A program made the translations under genes and the position numbers. A stretch of 64,000 bases of DNA from Oxyruncus cristatus (lineage: Eukaryota; Chordata; Aves; Passeriformes; Cotingidae): NCBI GenBank assembly GCA_013399855.1, contig VXAY01005956.1, positions 1,533,319-1,597,318 of the forward strand, given 5' to 3'. How positions within the stretch are numbered: position 1 is the first letter of the stretch; every line of letters begins with the position of its first letter. Below the pieces are notes generated by a model. The model ran no database searches and had not been told where the DNA came from. It was given only the letters and a program-made list of their open reading frames with translations. Shown here one piece after another: positions 12,761 to 24,800 of this stretch.

Positions 12761-15700
12761 ATGCAAAGTTCAGTGACTACAACCACACAGGTGAACAGCT
12801 AACAAGCAACTGCCTCTGTTTGAAGACTACTGTATCCACATGCTTGCTGCCTACCAAATTTTCCAGTTCAGATCAACCTAAATCATCAGCAGGACCCGTT
12901 TTGTCAAAAGTTGTTTTTCTCTTGCACACTGCTTTGTGCTACTAACGGCACTTTTGAAGCAATAAAGGACTCTGATTTCCTCACAGTTGAGAACTGGCAC
13001 TAGAATTGCCGGAAACTTCTGTAATTGAAGAAGATCCCACTGTTACTCCTATCGGCAGCCTTCAGAGAGAAGGAGAGGTTTTGGTTTGACTTGCCACATG
13101 CTGCAGCGAAGGACAGAGGTGATAACAGTTAGGAGAAAGCTGTTATCATCAACTATCTTATCCTACAGCTTAATAGGCTAACAGCCCAGACAGCTCTTAA
13201 AACTTAAACATACACTGTAGGAAAATACTGGTTGGACTATAAGGGTGGTTGCTGATTTTGTTGTCCCTCACTTCATCAGCCTGTTGCAGGTTAAGCATCC
13301 TCTGAAGCCTGCAGCACACAGGAATCCACCTCGAGAGGCTTGACAGCTATTCCTTCTCCCCTTAAAAAGGTGCAATATATCTATGTACACAGCCATACCC
13401 ACGCACACACATGGTGGTGCTACTAATATATTCCAACTGAAAACATTTGTTAAATGGTATTTACAGCATTTGCCACAATCCCTCATTCCAAGGGCATGAA
13501 AGAGCACAAAACCTTTAAGTACTGTGAACAATTACACAAACAACAGGTAGACATGACCTGTATGTACAACCATTCCGTAGCACTTGCAGATAGCTACGAT
13601 CGACTCTTATCGGGGGGGTAAAAGCAAAAGAGGAAGAAACAATATTCAGGAAGATACCAAAACATAGGTGAGTCCTTTGTGCCATAAATATTCAGTGAGA
13701 CTTTTCTGCCTGAAGCTTCTACCTTATTGCCCTTATTAACTAGTTTGGTAAAAAGATACTCATGACTAAATTTAATCCCTGTCATCCTAATCTGCTGTAG
13801 AGCTTGACCAAAAGCACTGACCATGGCCTTCCACCTATATTTCAGACAGCACTAAGCTTCAAGAATAAATCCACACAGCTACAGAAGTCAAAGACCACAA
13901 AGAACTCTTAGATCACCAAGTTTGTGCTCTGGCAATGTACCAGATTTTCCCTATATTTTCTAGTACTATGGCTAGTCTGATCCAAATAACTGTAGGGAAA
14001 TGGGTCTCCCATCCCTTCCCCTAATAAAATATGTAGCAGTGTTGTAAAAGATTTGGTACTTTATGATCATAATGGTTAAAATTCTGCTTTCACCGTCACC
14101 TCAGCCTTTCTGTAGAGCTCCTCCCACTACTCTAAAGTAATTCATTACTTCCCTTCACATTTGCAGAGACATGCAGAATTACACTCCACTTTTCTCAAAT
14201 GCTGTATGTTCAACTTTTACCTTCTTTCCTGATAAACAACATTTTCCTTCCCTTTGGCTTATTTCATCACAGTTCTCTGAATTCCCAACACTTCATCAGT
14301 ATCTTGGTAAAGAATCACCCAAGTGTGTGTGACTACACTGCAAAGGTATTGGTGATTTTTATCTCCTATAGATTACAATTTTCAATAATATCACTTTAAA
14401 CAACCAAAAAAAAAAGAGCCTTACCTTTTGTCCCCAGTTTCTACTCAGCTCAAATCCCATATCAAACCTAGGCTGAGGACCGCCAGTGGATGGTCAGCAT
14501 GAACTGCAACAGGCATGCAGTCCACCTTCACACCGCGTGACTTGGACTTCATTCTGTTTCCTTCATCTCCCTACTTCACTTAAATCACTGCCTTCCTTCT
14601 CAATACCTGTAAATTCTTCGCTAATCTGTGTTTTCCATTCCTCATACCAGCTCCCCATTCAGTGAGGAATATAGTTAATCAAAAGGTTAGCGAGCGGGGG
14701 TAGTGCTGCAATGTGCAGTGGGACACTGGGAGCACATGTGTCTCTAATACACGCCTCATTTTTTTCATTGAAAAATAAGTGTGTTGGAATATGACAAAAC
14801 AAAACAAATACTCCCCCAATAAGCTTACAGCGTACACAACAACCACAAAATTTCTCACAGCAGTAACAGGAGCAGCCCAAAACCCAGCGGAGTGAGTCAG
14901 ACTGGGAAGAGTGAGAGCAGCAGAGGTACAGAAGCTCTCTCCTTATTTAACACCCCTCCCTGCCATTACACATGCCAGCTCTAATGGTTAGCCAAGGTAC
15001 CATGTGTATTCCTTTGTTCAGAAGAATGATGACCGTGTACTTGGCTATTAATTCAGGGCAGAACATGTTCTTACTTGTCTCACAGTCCTCTGACAATTCA
15101 CAGCCCTGTTTAAGTTTACGCTACTTCACAACTAATGATAATAATAACAATAAACATACCATTTTACTTCAATAAAGCCCACTATATATTATGCAATCAC
15201 AACCAGCTTCTGCTGGCAGCACTTGCTAATAACTTTAAATGCTCATGCATCAATTTAATTGTGTTAATGGCAAAGAAGGTTTTAATGGCTTGACAGAACT
15301 TTTGTTCCCTTTGGCATTGCTTTGTTTTGAATCACTGGTATTAAAGTAATGCAAGATGTCAAAGTGCTGTGATTGTCATACAGGGAGATCCAAGTAGGAG
15401 CTAGCACAAAGAGGAAAACATTTAGATTGATGCAAACATTAAAAGAATAATTATTACAACATGGCTATCAGAAAGAAGATCAATGTAAGAGTCTTTCAGT
15501 ACATTACTATTAATGGATTTCTAAAGAAATGAGACCATTTTTCTAAATTCATGCTGCAGTTGCACATTCTAAGAGACTTGAAAGGCACAGATCTATTAGA
15601 AACTCAGTCTATCTCGGAAAAAAAAAAAAAAAAGAAAAAAAAACCTCTCAACCTTTCAAAGTGTGAGTCAAAAATTTCAAGTTTAATTGTTCATAAACAC

Positions 15701-17400
15701 TTGCATTCAGCTAACCAATGTGAGCAGGCCCACATGGCACACCATGGCATCTAAACACAGATTCATCAGGACAGAACAAAACAGAGCAGATACAATATTC
15801 ATCACCAAGTACTAGCACTATAACAAACTGTTATTAGAATTGCCATTAATAAACTGCCACATTCCTCCTGTAGCTTAGTCAAGATTCATCCCATAGTACT
15901 ACGTTCCCAATCTAATGAAAATCAAGCCTTTTAGGACCCATTGTGTCATTCTACACCCGTCCACACACCTCCACTCTCCTCTTCAGCTTTCATCAGTAAC
16001 CAGAGTCTAAAAAGGAGGGCACAGCTTGCCCTTGTGCACGCTTTTGGCGCTTTTCCTCCTTTGTGAGCAGCATGGTCTAACTCAGCTGGAAGGACAGATT
16101 CCAGGAATTTGGCTTCCTCAAGACCAAGTGATAGCAATTCACATCATGAGCTCTTCTCTTGGTTGGCAGTGCATTCACAAACCTCAGACTGAAAATGAGT
16201 GAATGCTACATAAGCTGCAGACAGACGTACCGAGGTAATAAAACTTCAATCAAAGCAAGAAGATTTCACAACAGCTACATGCTATACTGAACTCATCTTC
16301 CAATTTCCTTTTAATCTGGCAAAACTCTTTTGCATCAAAACACTTCATGTTTACTTTTAAATACTGTGTGCTAAAAAGAAAAAAAAGGTAAGATCAGGCA
16401 GTCACAATATTCCACCTAATACCAGCCACTATTCTAAGGCTCTCTTTGCTTCTTGGTCTCACGGGAGAGAGAAAAGAGTTTAAATGACGTGGAACCAAAG
16501 GTCTAATGCATGGCTTGGGTGGCTCAGTTCTGAACTTTAAAGGGAGGAAAGCAGGGCAGAAATCTAAGAGGGAAGGAATAGTAGCCTTTAATGTTATGCA
16601 GATCAAATGACATTGGGTAAATGGCTACAGTATCTGGTGAGTCATGTCAATCTAACCTTCCATTTATTCATTCAACAGTTCCTTGACCGCTCTTACCTCC
16701 TGGACAATTTATAACCTGCATGAGATCAAATTTTGTTTTTTGTGGCACAGAAAAATCATATAAATACTCTTTTCCCTGTAATTTACATCCGATGGCATTT
16801 CTCAGAAATGTTAGAAACACAATCTTCCGACAGACTTGTCAGAATAGTTTTGAAAATTCAAATGTGGTGCCATAAAGCAGAAATACACAGCGAATAATGT
16901 CTTTGCCAGAACTGACCGACTACATTTTCATCTGGATAAACTGTTCATGAACAGTCCCCCCCGGTTTTATTGATGCACGATTGGTATTCAACAAGTAATC
17001 TCTTCTTCCTATCTTTGTTTTATTGAGAAGATAAATGTAGCATGTAAAATGCATGTAGGAACCCACTCTCATTTCTTGCATATGAGCACCTATGTGCTTA
17101 TACAGCAAGAGCTCAGCTTTCCTTGTCATCTCCTTTATCAAGGAATCCATTTTGACTCTGGGGAGATGAAGCTCATACTACTGTTTACTCCTTCGAACAC
17201 AAATTGATTTTTCACTTGCCAGCATGAAAAGATCCTGTGCATGAGCCTTGATTGATCACTTCCAGTGTGCACCACACAGTGATAAGAGGAAAACACCTGG
17301 GAAACCAGAAACGGCAAAACGAGGACAGTCAGCAAAAGCCTTGTCCTCTGAATGCCTTCAGCTCCCACCAGGCTTCCCACTAACAGAGGGTTCTTCTGAT
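12761..17400. other. Plain intron, nothing recognised
   Basis: No reading frame over about 90 codons, no RNA gene and no repeat family identified, apart from an interrupted A-run at 15618-15643. A GTAAGG donor-like site on the minus strand near 14424 does not close an open exon. Composition is AT-rich and typical of vertebrate intron. Confidence 0.55.
15618..15643. repeat. Poly-A tract, interrupted
   Basis: Sixteen A, one G, nine A on the plus strand. Low complexity with no recognised retroposon upstream. Confidence 0.8.
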
Positions 17401-17422
17401 TAACACGTGGGAAATAGATCGG

Positions 17423-17495
17423 GCAGTTTCCAGGTACAAGACACTGGATTAGATGACCTTTGAAACATCTTTTCAACCTACACGAACCTATGATG
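17423..17495 (+). mobile_element. Decayed CR1 LINE 3'-end fragment
   Basis: The segment contains GGATTAGATGACCTTTGAAA, then TTTTCAACCTACACGAACC, then TATGATG. This order resembles the CR1 3' end: 'ggactagatgaccttt', then 'ccttccaacc', then the terminal 'tctatgat' repeats. Orientation is therefore plus, with the element's 3' end to the right. It is far diverged and carries no ORF. The same element may reach left to about 17380, but I cannot place its boundary. CR1 is the dominant LINE of birds and other sauropsids, so this supports the host call. Confidence 0.6.
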
Positions 17496-17505
17496 CAATT
17501 TTTGT

Positions 17506-19389
17506 GATACACTCATTACGAGTCTAAGAACAGCCAACACTGCACCTTGTATTTGAAGAGAGGATGCGCCCATGCCCTTCCAACACCAGCTTTCCTTTGA
17601 TTGCCATCAGTATTTCCTTGCTTCGTTTCCCCTCTTCGGTCATTCCCAACATCCCCCTCAGCTGCCACCTGACTACACATTTCTCCTCCTGAGAAAGATT
17701 GATCCGCATTTACTGCAACGTTCTCTCCTCTGCTCGGAGCCCACTGCTCAAACTTTCAGGGGTTGTTTCACAGTTCATGCTTCTCTCTGTTTCCTCTCTG
17801 AATATTTTGTTTAAAAAGGGTCACTCCTGTTAAAGACACCTGAAATAGAGGTCAACTAATCTCACTAGATGGGAGGACCCCGACTATTCCTTACTAACTT
17901 TAGTGCAAACCCTTTAAGAACAAGAAGAGCAAAAGAACAAGGAATGAATATTGCAACCTGATGTTATGCTTTTTCTGGTGTATTTATGGAAATACCACCA
18001 ACATATATTAGGGATATATGTTTGTGTTTTGGAGGAAACTGAATGAAGTCAAAACAGGGTGGTATTAAAAAAAACACCCACAACTGCTCCCTTGGTGTTC
18101 AGATCCATATACGTGTTTTCCAAGGGGTTATTCATTCTCAAGGGAGCCATTTGTGGGTCCCAAATAATGTATATCCACTGTTTTCTCTTAGTGCCTCTAC
18201 CATCCGGGAACCAAACTACCATGAGAAGACTGCATTTCGCATTATTTTTACCCCCAAAATATCTCCTGGGGCTTATAAAAAAGTCTGTGAAGATATATAC
18301 TTCTTACATATATAAAAATTTAGGACAGAAAGAAAAACTATTGCCTAAAACAAAATACAGAGAGCTGCTCCTCTGTTCCCCCTTAATACAAATACTGCAG
18401 AAGCAGTTGTGTAAAATATGCATTTACTGGAGCATCTGAATACACAAAAAATCTTGAAGGAGCAAGTTAATTCATTTGTTAAGCTAAGACAGCCTGACCT
18501 GCAGTCAGAGCTGCTCTTCACGTGCTGGATGGAGAAGTTTATGCCTTTTCCCTTGAATAAAGCACATTAGCGTGGTCCAAAATGTGACTGAATCAGACTC
18601 GCACTGATTTTAGTGAACCTCCCAAAAGGTCTCTAGTCGAGAAGCCAAAGCTCCCCACAATGGGTACCTTTAGTTTCATACAAAAGCCAGTGTCTCTAAT
18701 ATGCTCCTCTCTAGTCACCCAAGAGTCAGACAAACCAGTGCAGCCACACCAGGTGGAGTGACCAGCCCACAGACTGGCAGGAATTGCATTTTGATCTCAG
18801 CTTACAACAACCTCCCAGTCCAGGCAAGCCCAACTGCAACGACAACGTTTTTTCACTGCCATTTAGTTCTGCTACAGTAACTTTTAAACCAGACTGACCT
18901 GGATGTGACAATTGTATTTTTCTTCTTCTTCCCAGTGTGTACTGTATTTAGCCCATTTTTTTCTTTTCCATTTCTTTGATTTTTTTTTCAACAATACCAT
19001 TTCAATGTTGATCAGCATGAAATAGTCTCCAGGATAGCACAATATGCTGATGTTCAATTTATACCCAATGGTTCACCATTATTTTCATGCAGTAAATTGC
19101 CAAACTCTATTAGAGAGAGAAGTCTGATAAAGTGATCTCTCACTTCAAGGTCTCCTGGGAGTTTTTTAATGTAGGTAAGGCTGCACATTTTACTTATGGA
19201 ATATTCTGAATGCAATATTTCAGAAAGTCACCGTAATGATAAAACCAGAGTAACTGATAATATCAGTATTAAGCCAGGCCCCATCAAAAGTGGCTTTTGT
19301 AGTACTTTTGTGACCAAAACACTGGCTTGCATAAAGGCTGTTGCAACCATTTAATGCTGACACAGAGCAAGGAAATTTTGAATGTCAAA
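17506..19389. other. Plain intron, nothing recognised
   Basis: Short ORFs up to 126 codons on the plus strand (18059-18439) have no recognisable protein content and no splice-site framing. No repeat or RNA gene seen. Confidence 0.5.
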
Positions 19390-19429
19390 CTTTCTTTCTT
19401 CCTTCCCTCCTCCCTCTTCCTTCTCCTCC
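19390..19429. repeat. Pure pyrimidine tract
   Basis: Forty consecutive C/T bases on the plus strand (purines on the gene strand). Tracts like this can form triplex or act as pyrimidine-tract-binding sites when transcribed from the other strand. In AFF2 the transcript would carry the purine strand. Confidence 0.85.
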
Positions 19430-19440
19430 AATGCCTGCAA

Positions 19441-19469
19441 GTACTTATTTACTTACATAAAATAAGTAC
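19441..19469. other. Perfect hairpin, 10-bp stem
   Basis: GTACTTATTT at 19441-19450 is exactly complementary to AAATAAGTAC at 19460-19469, with a 9-nt loop. It lies 11 bases after the pyrimidine tract. No function recognised. Confidence 0.6.
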
Positions 19470-20057
19470 ATTTTCTTAGGTGCCTTGGCATTTTCACCTT
19501 ATTCTGGAAGAGGTTACCTTACACATTTCCATTAAAGCGATGATAAAAGGCACCCTGACCTAAAATGCCACCGCGCACTTGTCCACTTGAAACATCAAAG
19601 CCTGACTAACAGACTATGCAACTCTCTGGTGTGGTGAGATATATGATGTGGCAGAAATAATGATCAAGTGTCTGATTCTTGTCTTCCTTTTGCCAGTGTG
19701 AATGAAATCTAACTTCTCCAAAGACAGTGAAGCAATACAGAAGGTGCACGTATAGAAGGTGCATGAATGAAGGGAGCTTGGCTTCCAAGTCTATTTGCCC
19801 TCAGTTAGGGGGATGTAAATTAGACACCATATTTATTCTCAGTGTAACACATTGAGGAGAACCTCTTGGAAATGATGCAAACTCCCTTTACTACACAGAC
19901 ATAGCCGCCTAAACGAAATATAACTTGGAATTGGATCGCCATTAAATCTATTTCTCATTAGTGGAAGGTGGTGTCTATTCCCAGTATTTTGCCAGCACGA
20001 GAGCAGCATCAGGCAGGAGCTGTATAAACTCCTGCTAAAATAGCAGCAAAGTTGCCA

Positions 20058-20144
20058 GGTCAGACTGTGGCCTTTGTGACACAACTAAAACTCCGCTGAT
20101 GTCAGTGAAGTTGCATCAGTGTAACCTGAAGCATTATTTGACCC
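20058..20144. repeat. Short palindromic sauropsid repeat, near full length
   Basis: The segment runs AGGTCAGACTGTGGCC, then GTGACACAACTAAAACTCC, a centre GATGTCAGTGAAGTTG, then CATCAGTGTAACCTGAAGC and ATTTGACCCC. It has the recurrent palindromic layout: GGTCA at one end, TGACCC at the other, and a TGACTTCAATGG-like centre. Two other near-complete copies lie at 39426-39507 and 41635-41717. From memory such elements are widespread in bird, crocodile and turtle DNA; I cannot name the family. Confidence 0.5.
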
Positions 20145-20579
20145 CACGAATTCACACTCTAACAGTTCTTCAGAGGTTTTAAAGATGAATCTTTTTAAAG
20201 ATACATTTACATCGGACAGTACCTTTACTGTGGCTACAAGGATACAGTGGGTGGCTGTGCTGGTTACCTGTTCCACTTCTTTTACTTTTTTAAAGCGGGT
20301 ATGAGTGTTGTCACGGAAAAATGAACTCCTGGGTATAATTTGTACAGCAGTTTGCACAGCTGCAAGGCCAATGTTGGGACCCAAATTAATTGCTCAGAGC
20401 TTGTTTTCAAATTAGTTGTTTTCATACATCCTTCCACAGTCACAACTTGTAAATCATGTCCTCAGACCATCTTCAAAACAGAGGGCCAGAATTCAAAGGG
20501 CAAGGACATGTTCCTGCTCCAGGGGAAACAAAACAAATGTATTTTCAAATATCTTAAGGTTTAAATACCAACACTACCT

Positions 20580-21720
20580 GTTAGCATAAGTAGTCTACAC
20601 AAATAAATTTTTAACATAAACTTCAATCAAATAAGTGAAATTCCTATATGAAATAAAAGCTATTTTTCTTTTATTATTACTAACAAAATAGTACAATCAA
20701 TGATTATGTCGTTATTGTGACTGCATCCAAATTCAGACTACATTAAGAGCCAGATCTTATGCTCATTAAATACTAAAATACACACACATTCCAACTGTCA
20801 CTAAATGTCATGGTTATCATACAAAAGGGGAGCTAAAATAACACTTTTTGGACAGTACAGAACTTAGAACAAAGAAAATCTGATTTTGAATGGGATCTTT
20901 ATGGTCTCTTTTTAGTTACATTTCTAATTAAAATGCTTTGATCTATTAATGCCAAGGGACGCTGCTAAATGTATTCAATGCAGAAGTCGCATACTTCTCC
21001 TGAGCTCCCAAAATCTCTTAGATCTGTGTGCAGTTATGCTGTGTGCAGTTAAACCGCTCACTAAAATGAAAAGATATCTAAGAATAACTCACTTCCATTA
21101 GATTTATAAATCACATTAATTAATTCTACATCTCCAGTGGTGTAGAGACCAAACTCTAATGCGAGATCTAATTAAAGAAAAGGGGAAAAAAAAATTGGAA
21201 TTGAAACACAGAAGTAACTGTTTAGCCTCAAATTAATGAGGCGCTATGCTAAGCAAGAATGTCCATAAATCCCTAATGAGGATTTTAAACACATTAAAAC
21301 TTCCTAATACAAAGTGTTTGCCTTCCTTTTATCCAATAACAAATAAGCCAATAATTTTCTGCCTCTAAATGACACTATTAACTGTCATGGCATGTTTTAT
21401 TTGACAAACCCTCCATTCAAATACAGTAAAACCAATTAATTTGCCTGCTGTGAAATGTGTTTCTTGATAGCTTTTATGTGATTTTTCTTCTCAAAGAAAT
21501 GTAAATAGGAAGTCAATGTAGGTGCCTGATTTTGCTTAAAAATACGCTGCAATAACTATAGATTTTCTAGTCAGTTTGCATTTCAAATGAATTGAAAGAT
21601 AACCTCCATTTTCAGGTCATCAATCACATAATGGTCTCCTGATAAGTAAACAGTTACAGAGTAATAGTTTTATTACTAGGGAAATGGTCCCATATTTGAG
21701 CCGTGATAGTTGCGAAATTA
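20580..21720. promoter_or_regulatory. AT-rich, homeodomain-motif-rich block (candidate conserved enhancer)
   Basis: Over a kilobase with no gene, repeat or long homopolymer. ATTA/TAAT cores of homeodomain and POU sites recur (for example TTAATTAATT near 21120, TAATTA near 21170, CAATTAATTT near 21432). This composition is typical of deeply conserved non-coding elements. The call is inferred from composition only. Confidence 0.3.
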
Positions 21721-21754
21721 CTACTTTGTTCCATTATAAATAAGGGTTTGCACT

Positions 21755-21842
21755 CAGGGGGTTTGGCCTCTGCCGTGCCCGGCACCCACGGCGGCAGCAC
21801 CACCACCGGCCCTGTGGGACCGCGCCACAATTAAACCCCCTG
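21755..21842. repeat. CpG-dense fold-back element with inverted terminal repeats
   Basis: CAGGGGGTTT (21755-21764) and its exact complement AAACCCCCTG (21833-21842) bracket a GC-rich core containing seven CpGs (about 21772-21826) in otherwise AT-rich, CpG-poor intron. Inside, CTGCCGTG and CACGGCGG can pair as a second stem (one wobble) over a GC-rich loop. It could be a small fold-back or MITE-like insertion, a retroposed scrap or a structured RNA; I recognise no family. No clear target-site duplication flanks it. Confidence 0.5.
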
Positions 21843-21873
21843 TCTCTGAAGGGTGAGGATGGTGATGTATTAC

Positions 21874-21893
21874 TTTTTTTTTTTTTTTTTTTT
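21874..21893. repeat. Poly-T tract
   Basis: A run of 20 T, 31 bases right of the fold-back element. It could be the tail of a minus-strand retroposed sequence lying to its right, but nothing there is recognisable. Confidence 0.8.
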
Positions 21894-24800
21894 GGTCAGA
21901 AAAAAATCTATAGAACAAATAAAAGATAAGTCTGTGGTTTCAGTGGTCCCCTGGGCTCTCTCACTTAGCAGATCTCAGCAGAGCAGAGCAAGATCGTGTT
22001 ACGACTGCCCCACATTAAGCCGCGCCTGAACCACCGAAGCTCCTCCAAGGTTTTGTAACTGGCAAGATTAGCCCACTACAAGGTACGTGTTACACTTCAG
22101 AAATAGCCTTCTGTCAGCCTGTGCCCACCACGTGAACTGAACCACACCACAGACTGAAGGCAAAGCAGAGGATAATGCATGGCATGCCATGCTTTATGGG
22201 GCCTAACTGAGTGCCAATTAATCTTTACAACATATGTACAGTTCCATCAGCTCTTGCACTGCATCACGATCACATGGAGACTGTGGTTCCTTTGCCTCAA
22301 GATGGAAACACACCTTAAAAAAAAAAAAAAAACAAAAACACAACACCCCACATACACACACACAGAGAAGGAACAGGGAATTAAATACAACAAAGATGCC
22401 ACCAGTGCTGAACAGGACACAAGCGTTCATTTACTTAATCATCCTTAATGGATTACCAACCAGAACCGGGTAATTTATGTAGCATACCATGACAGCTGAT
22501 TTTCAATTTGCGTTCTCCTGTGCCTGTGTTTCTTATTGAAATAAGCAAAGAAAATGTGCCACTTCACTTGGTGGAGCACAACGCTGCCTGACACGTGAGG
22601 AGGGCTGGGGAAAGACGAGGTTGGGACAGATCAAAGGAAGCAAAGGTGCTCTGCAGCTCTGTTAGCCACCATCCCCATCACTGAGATGCATGGCCCCAAG
22701 CCCTTTTTCCCAACAGAAATTCTTGTTACTATTGCCACAAATTTTTGCATAGTGACCTTTCCTCAGGGATGTCTGGAGACACAATTTATATTTATATATT
22801 ATCATACAAAATTATATAAGCATGTATTCAAATAAGACAAAAATGTATTCTGCAAATATACGTATTTTGCTCCTTAACCACAATTCTATTTAATAAGCTT
22901 AGGAATTGAATTGCAGCAGCTTCAAAAAGTAAAATGAAGAGACCTCTTGCCCTGCCTGAACAGTGAGAAAAACATACACTCTCAGCTAATAAAAAAATCC
23001 AAAATTAAACTTTAAAAATATTTACGTGAGCTATGCTTGACACAGCCAAATATCAGGAAATCAATTTCAAGTTGATTGAAATCAAGCTTTTGAGGTTAAG
23101 ATACCGCATAATGTAACCTGCATTTTGCTCACTTTGCAATCCAGTGTTCCTGCAGCGTGAGCTAAGCTCCACCTCTCCCGAGTGCAGCTGTCTGCACCTA
23201 ATTTTGAGGATAAAATGTAAATAAAAATATTTATATTTTTTCAAAGGATCTGATATGATATCCCACATCAACAACTTTTATATCTACTTCTTAATCGAGA
23301 CATTGAATTGGGCTAAGACCACCTGACATTATTTCACTTCTGACCTTTTCAACTGTCAAAGCAGACAGATTTTTATCCTACAAGATTCGAGCCAAAGCCT
23401 CAAAGGTGCAGTGCCAGAGCATTAATCCATTTCACTAGACAGTCATTGAAATTATAATTGAAAGTTCAACTTACTTTAGCATTTTATGCTGAAATACTTC
23501 TGGCAGCCCAGGGCAGAAAGTCGAAATCTGGTTTCCAATGGAGACCATTTCCAATGGTTTCTAAATGTTGGCAGCGGAATTCCTTATTGTCAAAGAGATC
23601 AGCAGATGCCGGCTTCCATTAATTTACTTTCTGTGACTGCTGCTCACTTCAGGAAGCCTTTCTTTACCTAAGGATGCTGACCTGCTGCCGCATACCATCA
23701 GAAATGGGCACTGATTTATTAGGACACTGGGGACTAGGAAAATCCCCCACAGCAGCCAGGGCAGATCCCATCCCTCCATTTATTCTGGCTGATGCCACGA
23801 GCAGACACAAATCTGCACAGAAGACATCATGCAGATCTGTAAAAGCTCCAAAAGCAAGCTAAATAAACTGACCCATGTGCATCACACTATCAAGAGTAAC
23901 TCCAGAATCTGAAATATCGGTAGACAGCTTTTCCTCTTCACCAAAAGGCTGTCACAAAGGAAAAAGGAATCTCAAATTTTGAATCTAAAAATAAGATCAC
24001 CATTTAAGTAGTCAGTGGGCTGTAAATCCTTTTTTGCTGGTATTCTGGAGCTGCCCAGAGGTCTTTGGCCAAGAAGCTGCCTATAAATAACCGTTTATTA
24101 TTCTTAGACCAATCTCAAAAGCTATCCAAACAAGCATTTAAGTTAACTTGGAAGACATGTTTCATTAAAACCCAAACATCTTTTTTCTTCAGCTTTGAAG
24201 TTGGGGTTGACTAGAATTCTTGGCATCTTATCCAGAGGCCAAAAAGCTTTCTATTTGGGAGCAGGAAGGGGGAAAAGGGAAAATGAGATCTAATACCTGT
24301 TATGCAATGATAGGTCATCTTATCAATCTTTTCAAGACTACTGTTGTATTCGCTCTATAAATTATACTGTCTTTATCCGCACAAGGTCCCTTAAATCCTT
24401 AGTGCCAGGATATAAGCCTGTTAATTCAAAGCACTGAGAAATAATGCTGCAGCAATGCATGAGCAATGGGAAGAAAACAGCCCTGAGGACCACATTAACC
24501 GGGGGTGTGTTGGGTCTCCTTGAGGCGCAGCGATCTCAAGGCTCAGCTCTCAAAGTCAGACCATTAAGGCAAGGAGAAAATAGACTGGCTCCCAGGCAAT
24601 GCAAATCTCACAAAGGGCATTGGAGACAAATACCAGAATTGCACGATACCTTTGGGACAGCAGCAGTGACATTAGCAAACCTTCTGTACCCTTGGAGAGA
24701 ATGTCTTGGCACTTACTGCCTCAGCACCTTTAATTACTCTGCTGCTGCCAGCCCATCTGAGGTGCCTCTCCCACTCTGCCCGTGCACACGGGTGTATGTG

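Noticed and set aside
13180..13330. Second CR1 3' end (TGGTTGGACTATAAGGG)
   Set aside because: Only a short phrase resembles CR1 and the expected downstream parts are missing.
14425..14505. Minus-strand exon candidate with a GTAAGG donor and a GTTGCAG acceptor-like site
   Set aside because: All three frames between the two sites contain stop codons, so it is not coding; it could only be a non-coding or cryptic exon.
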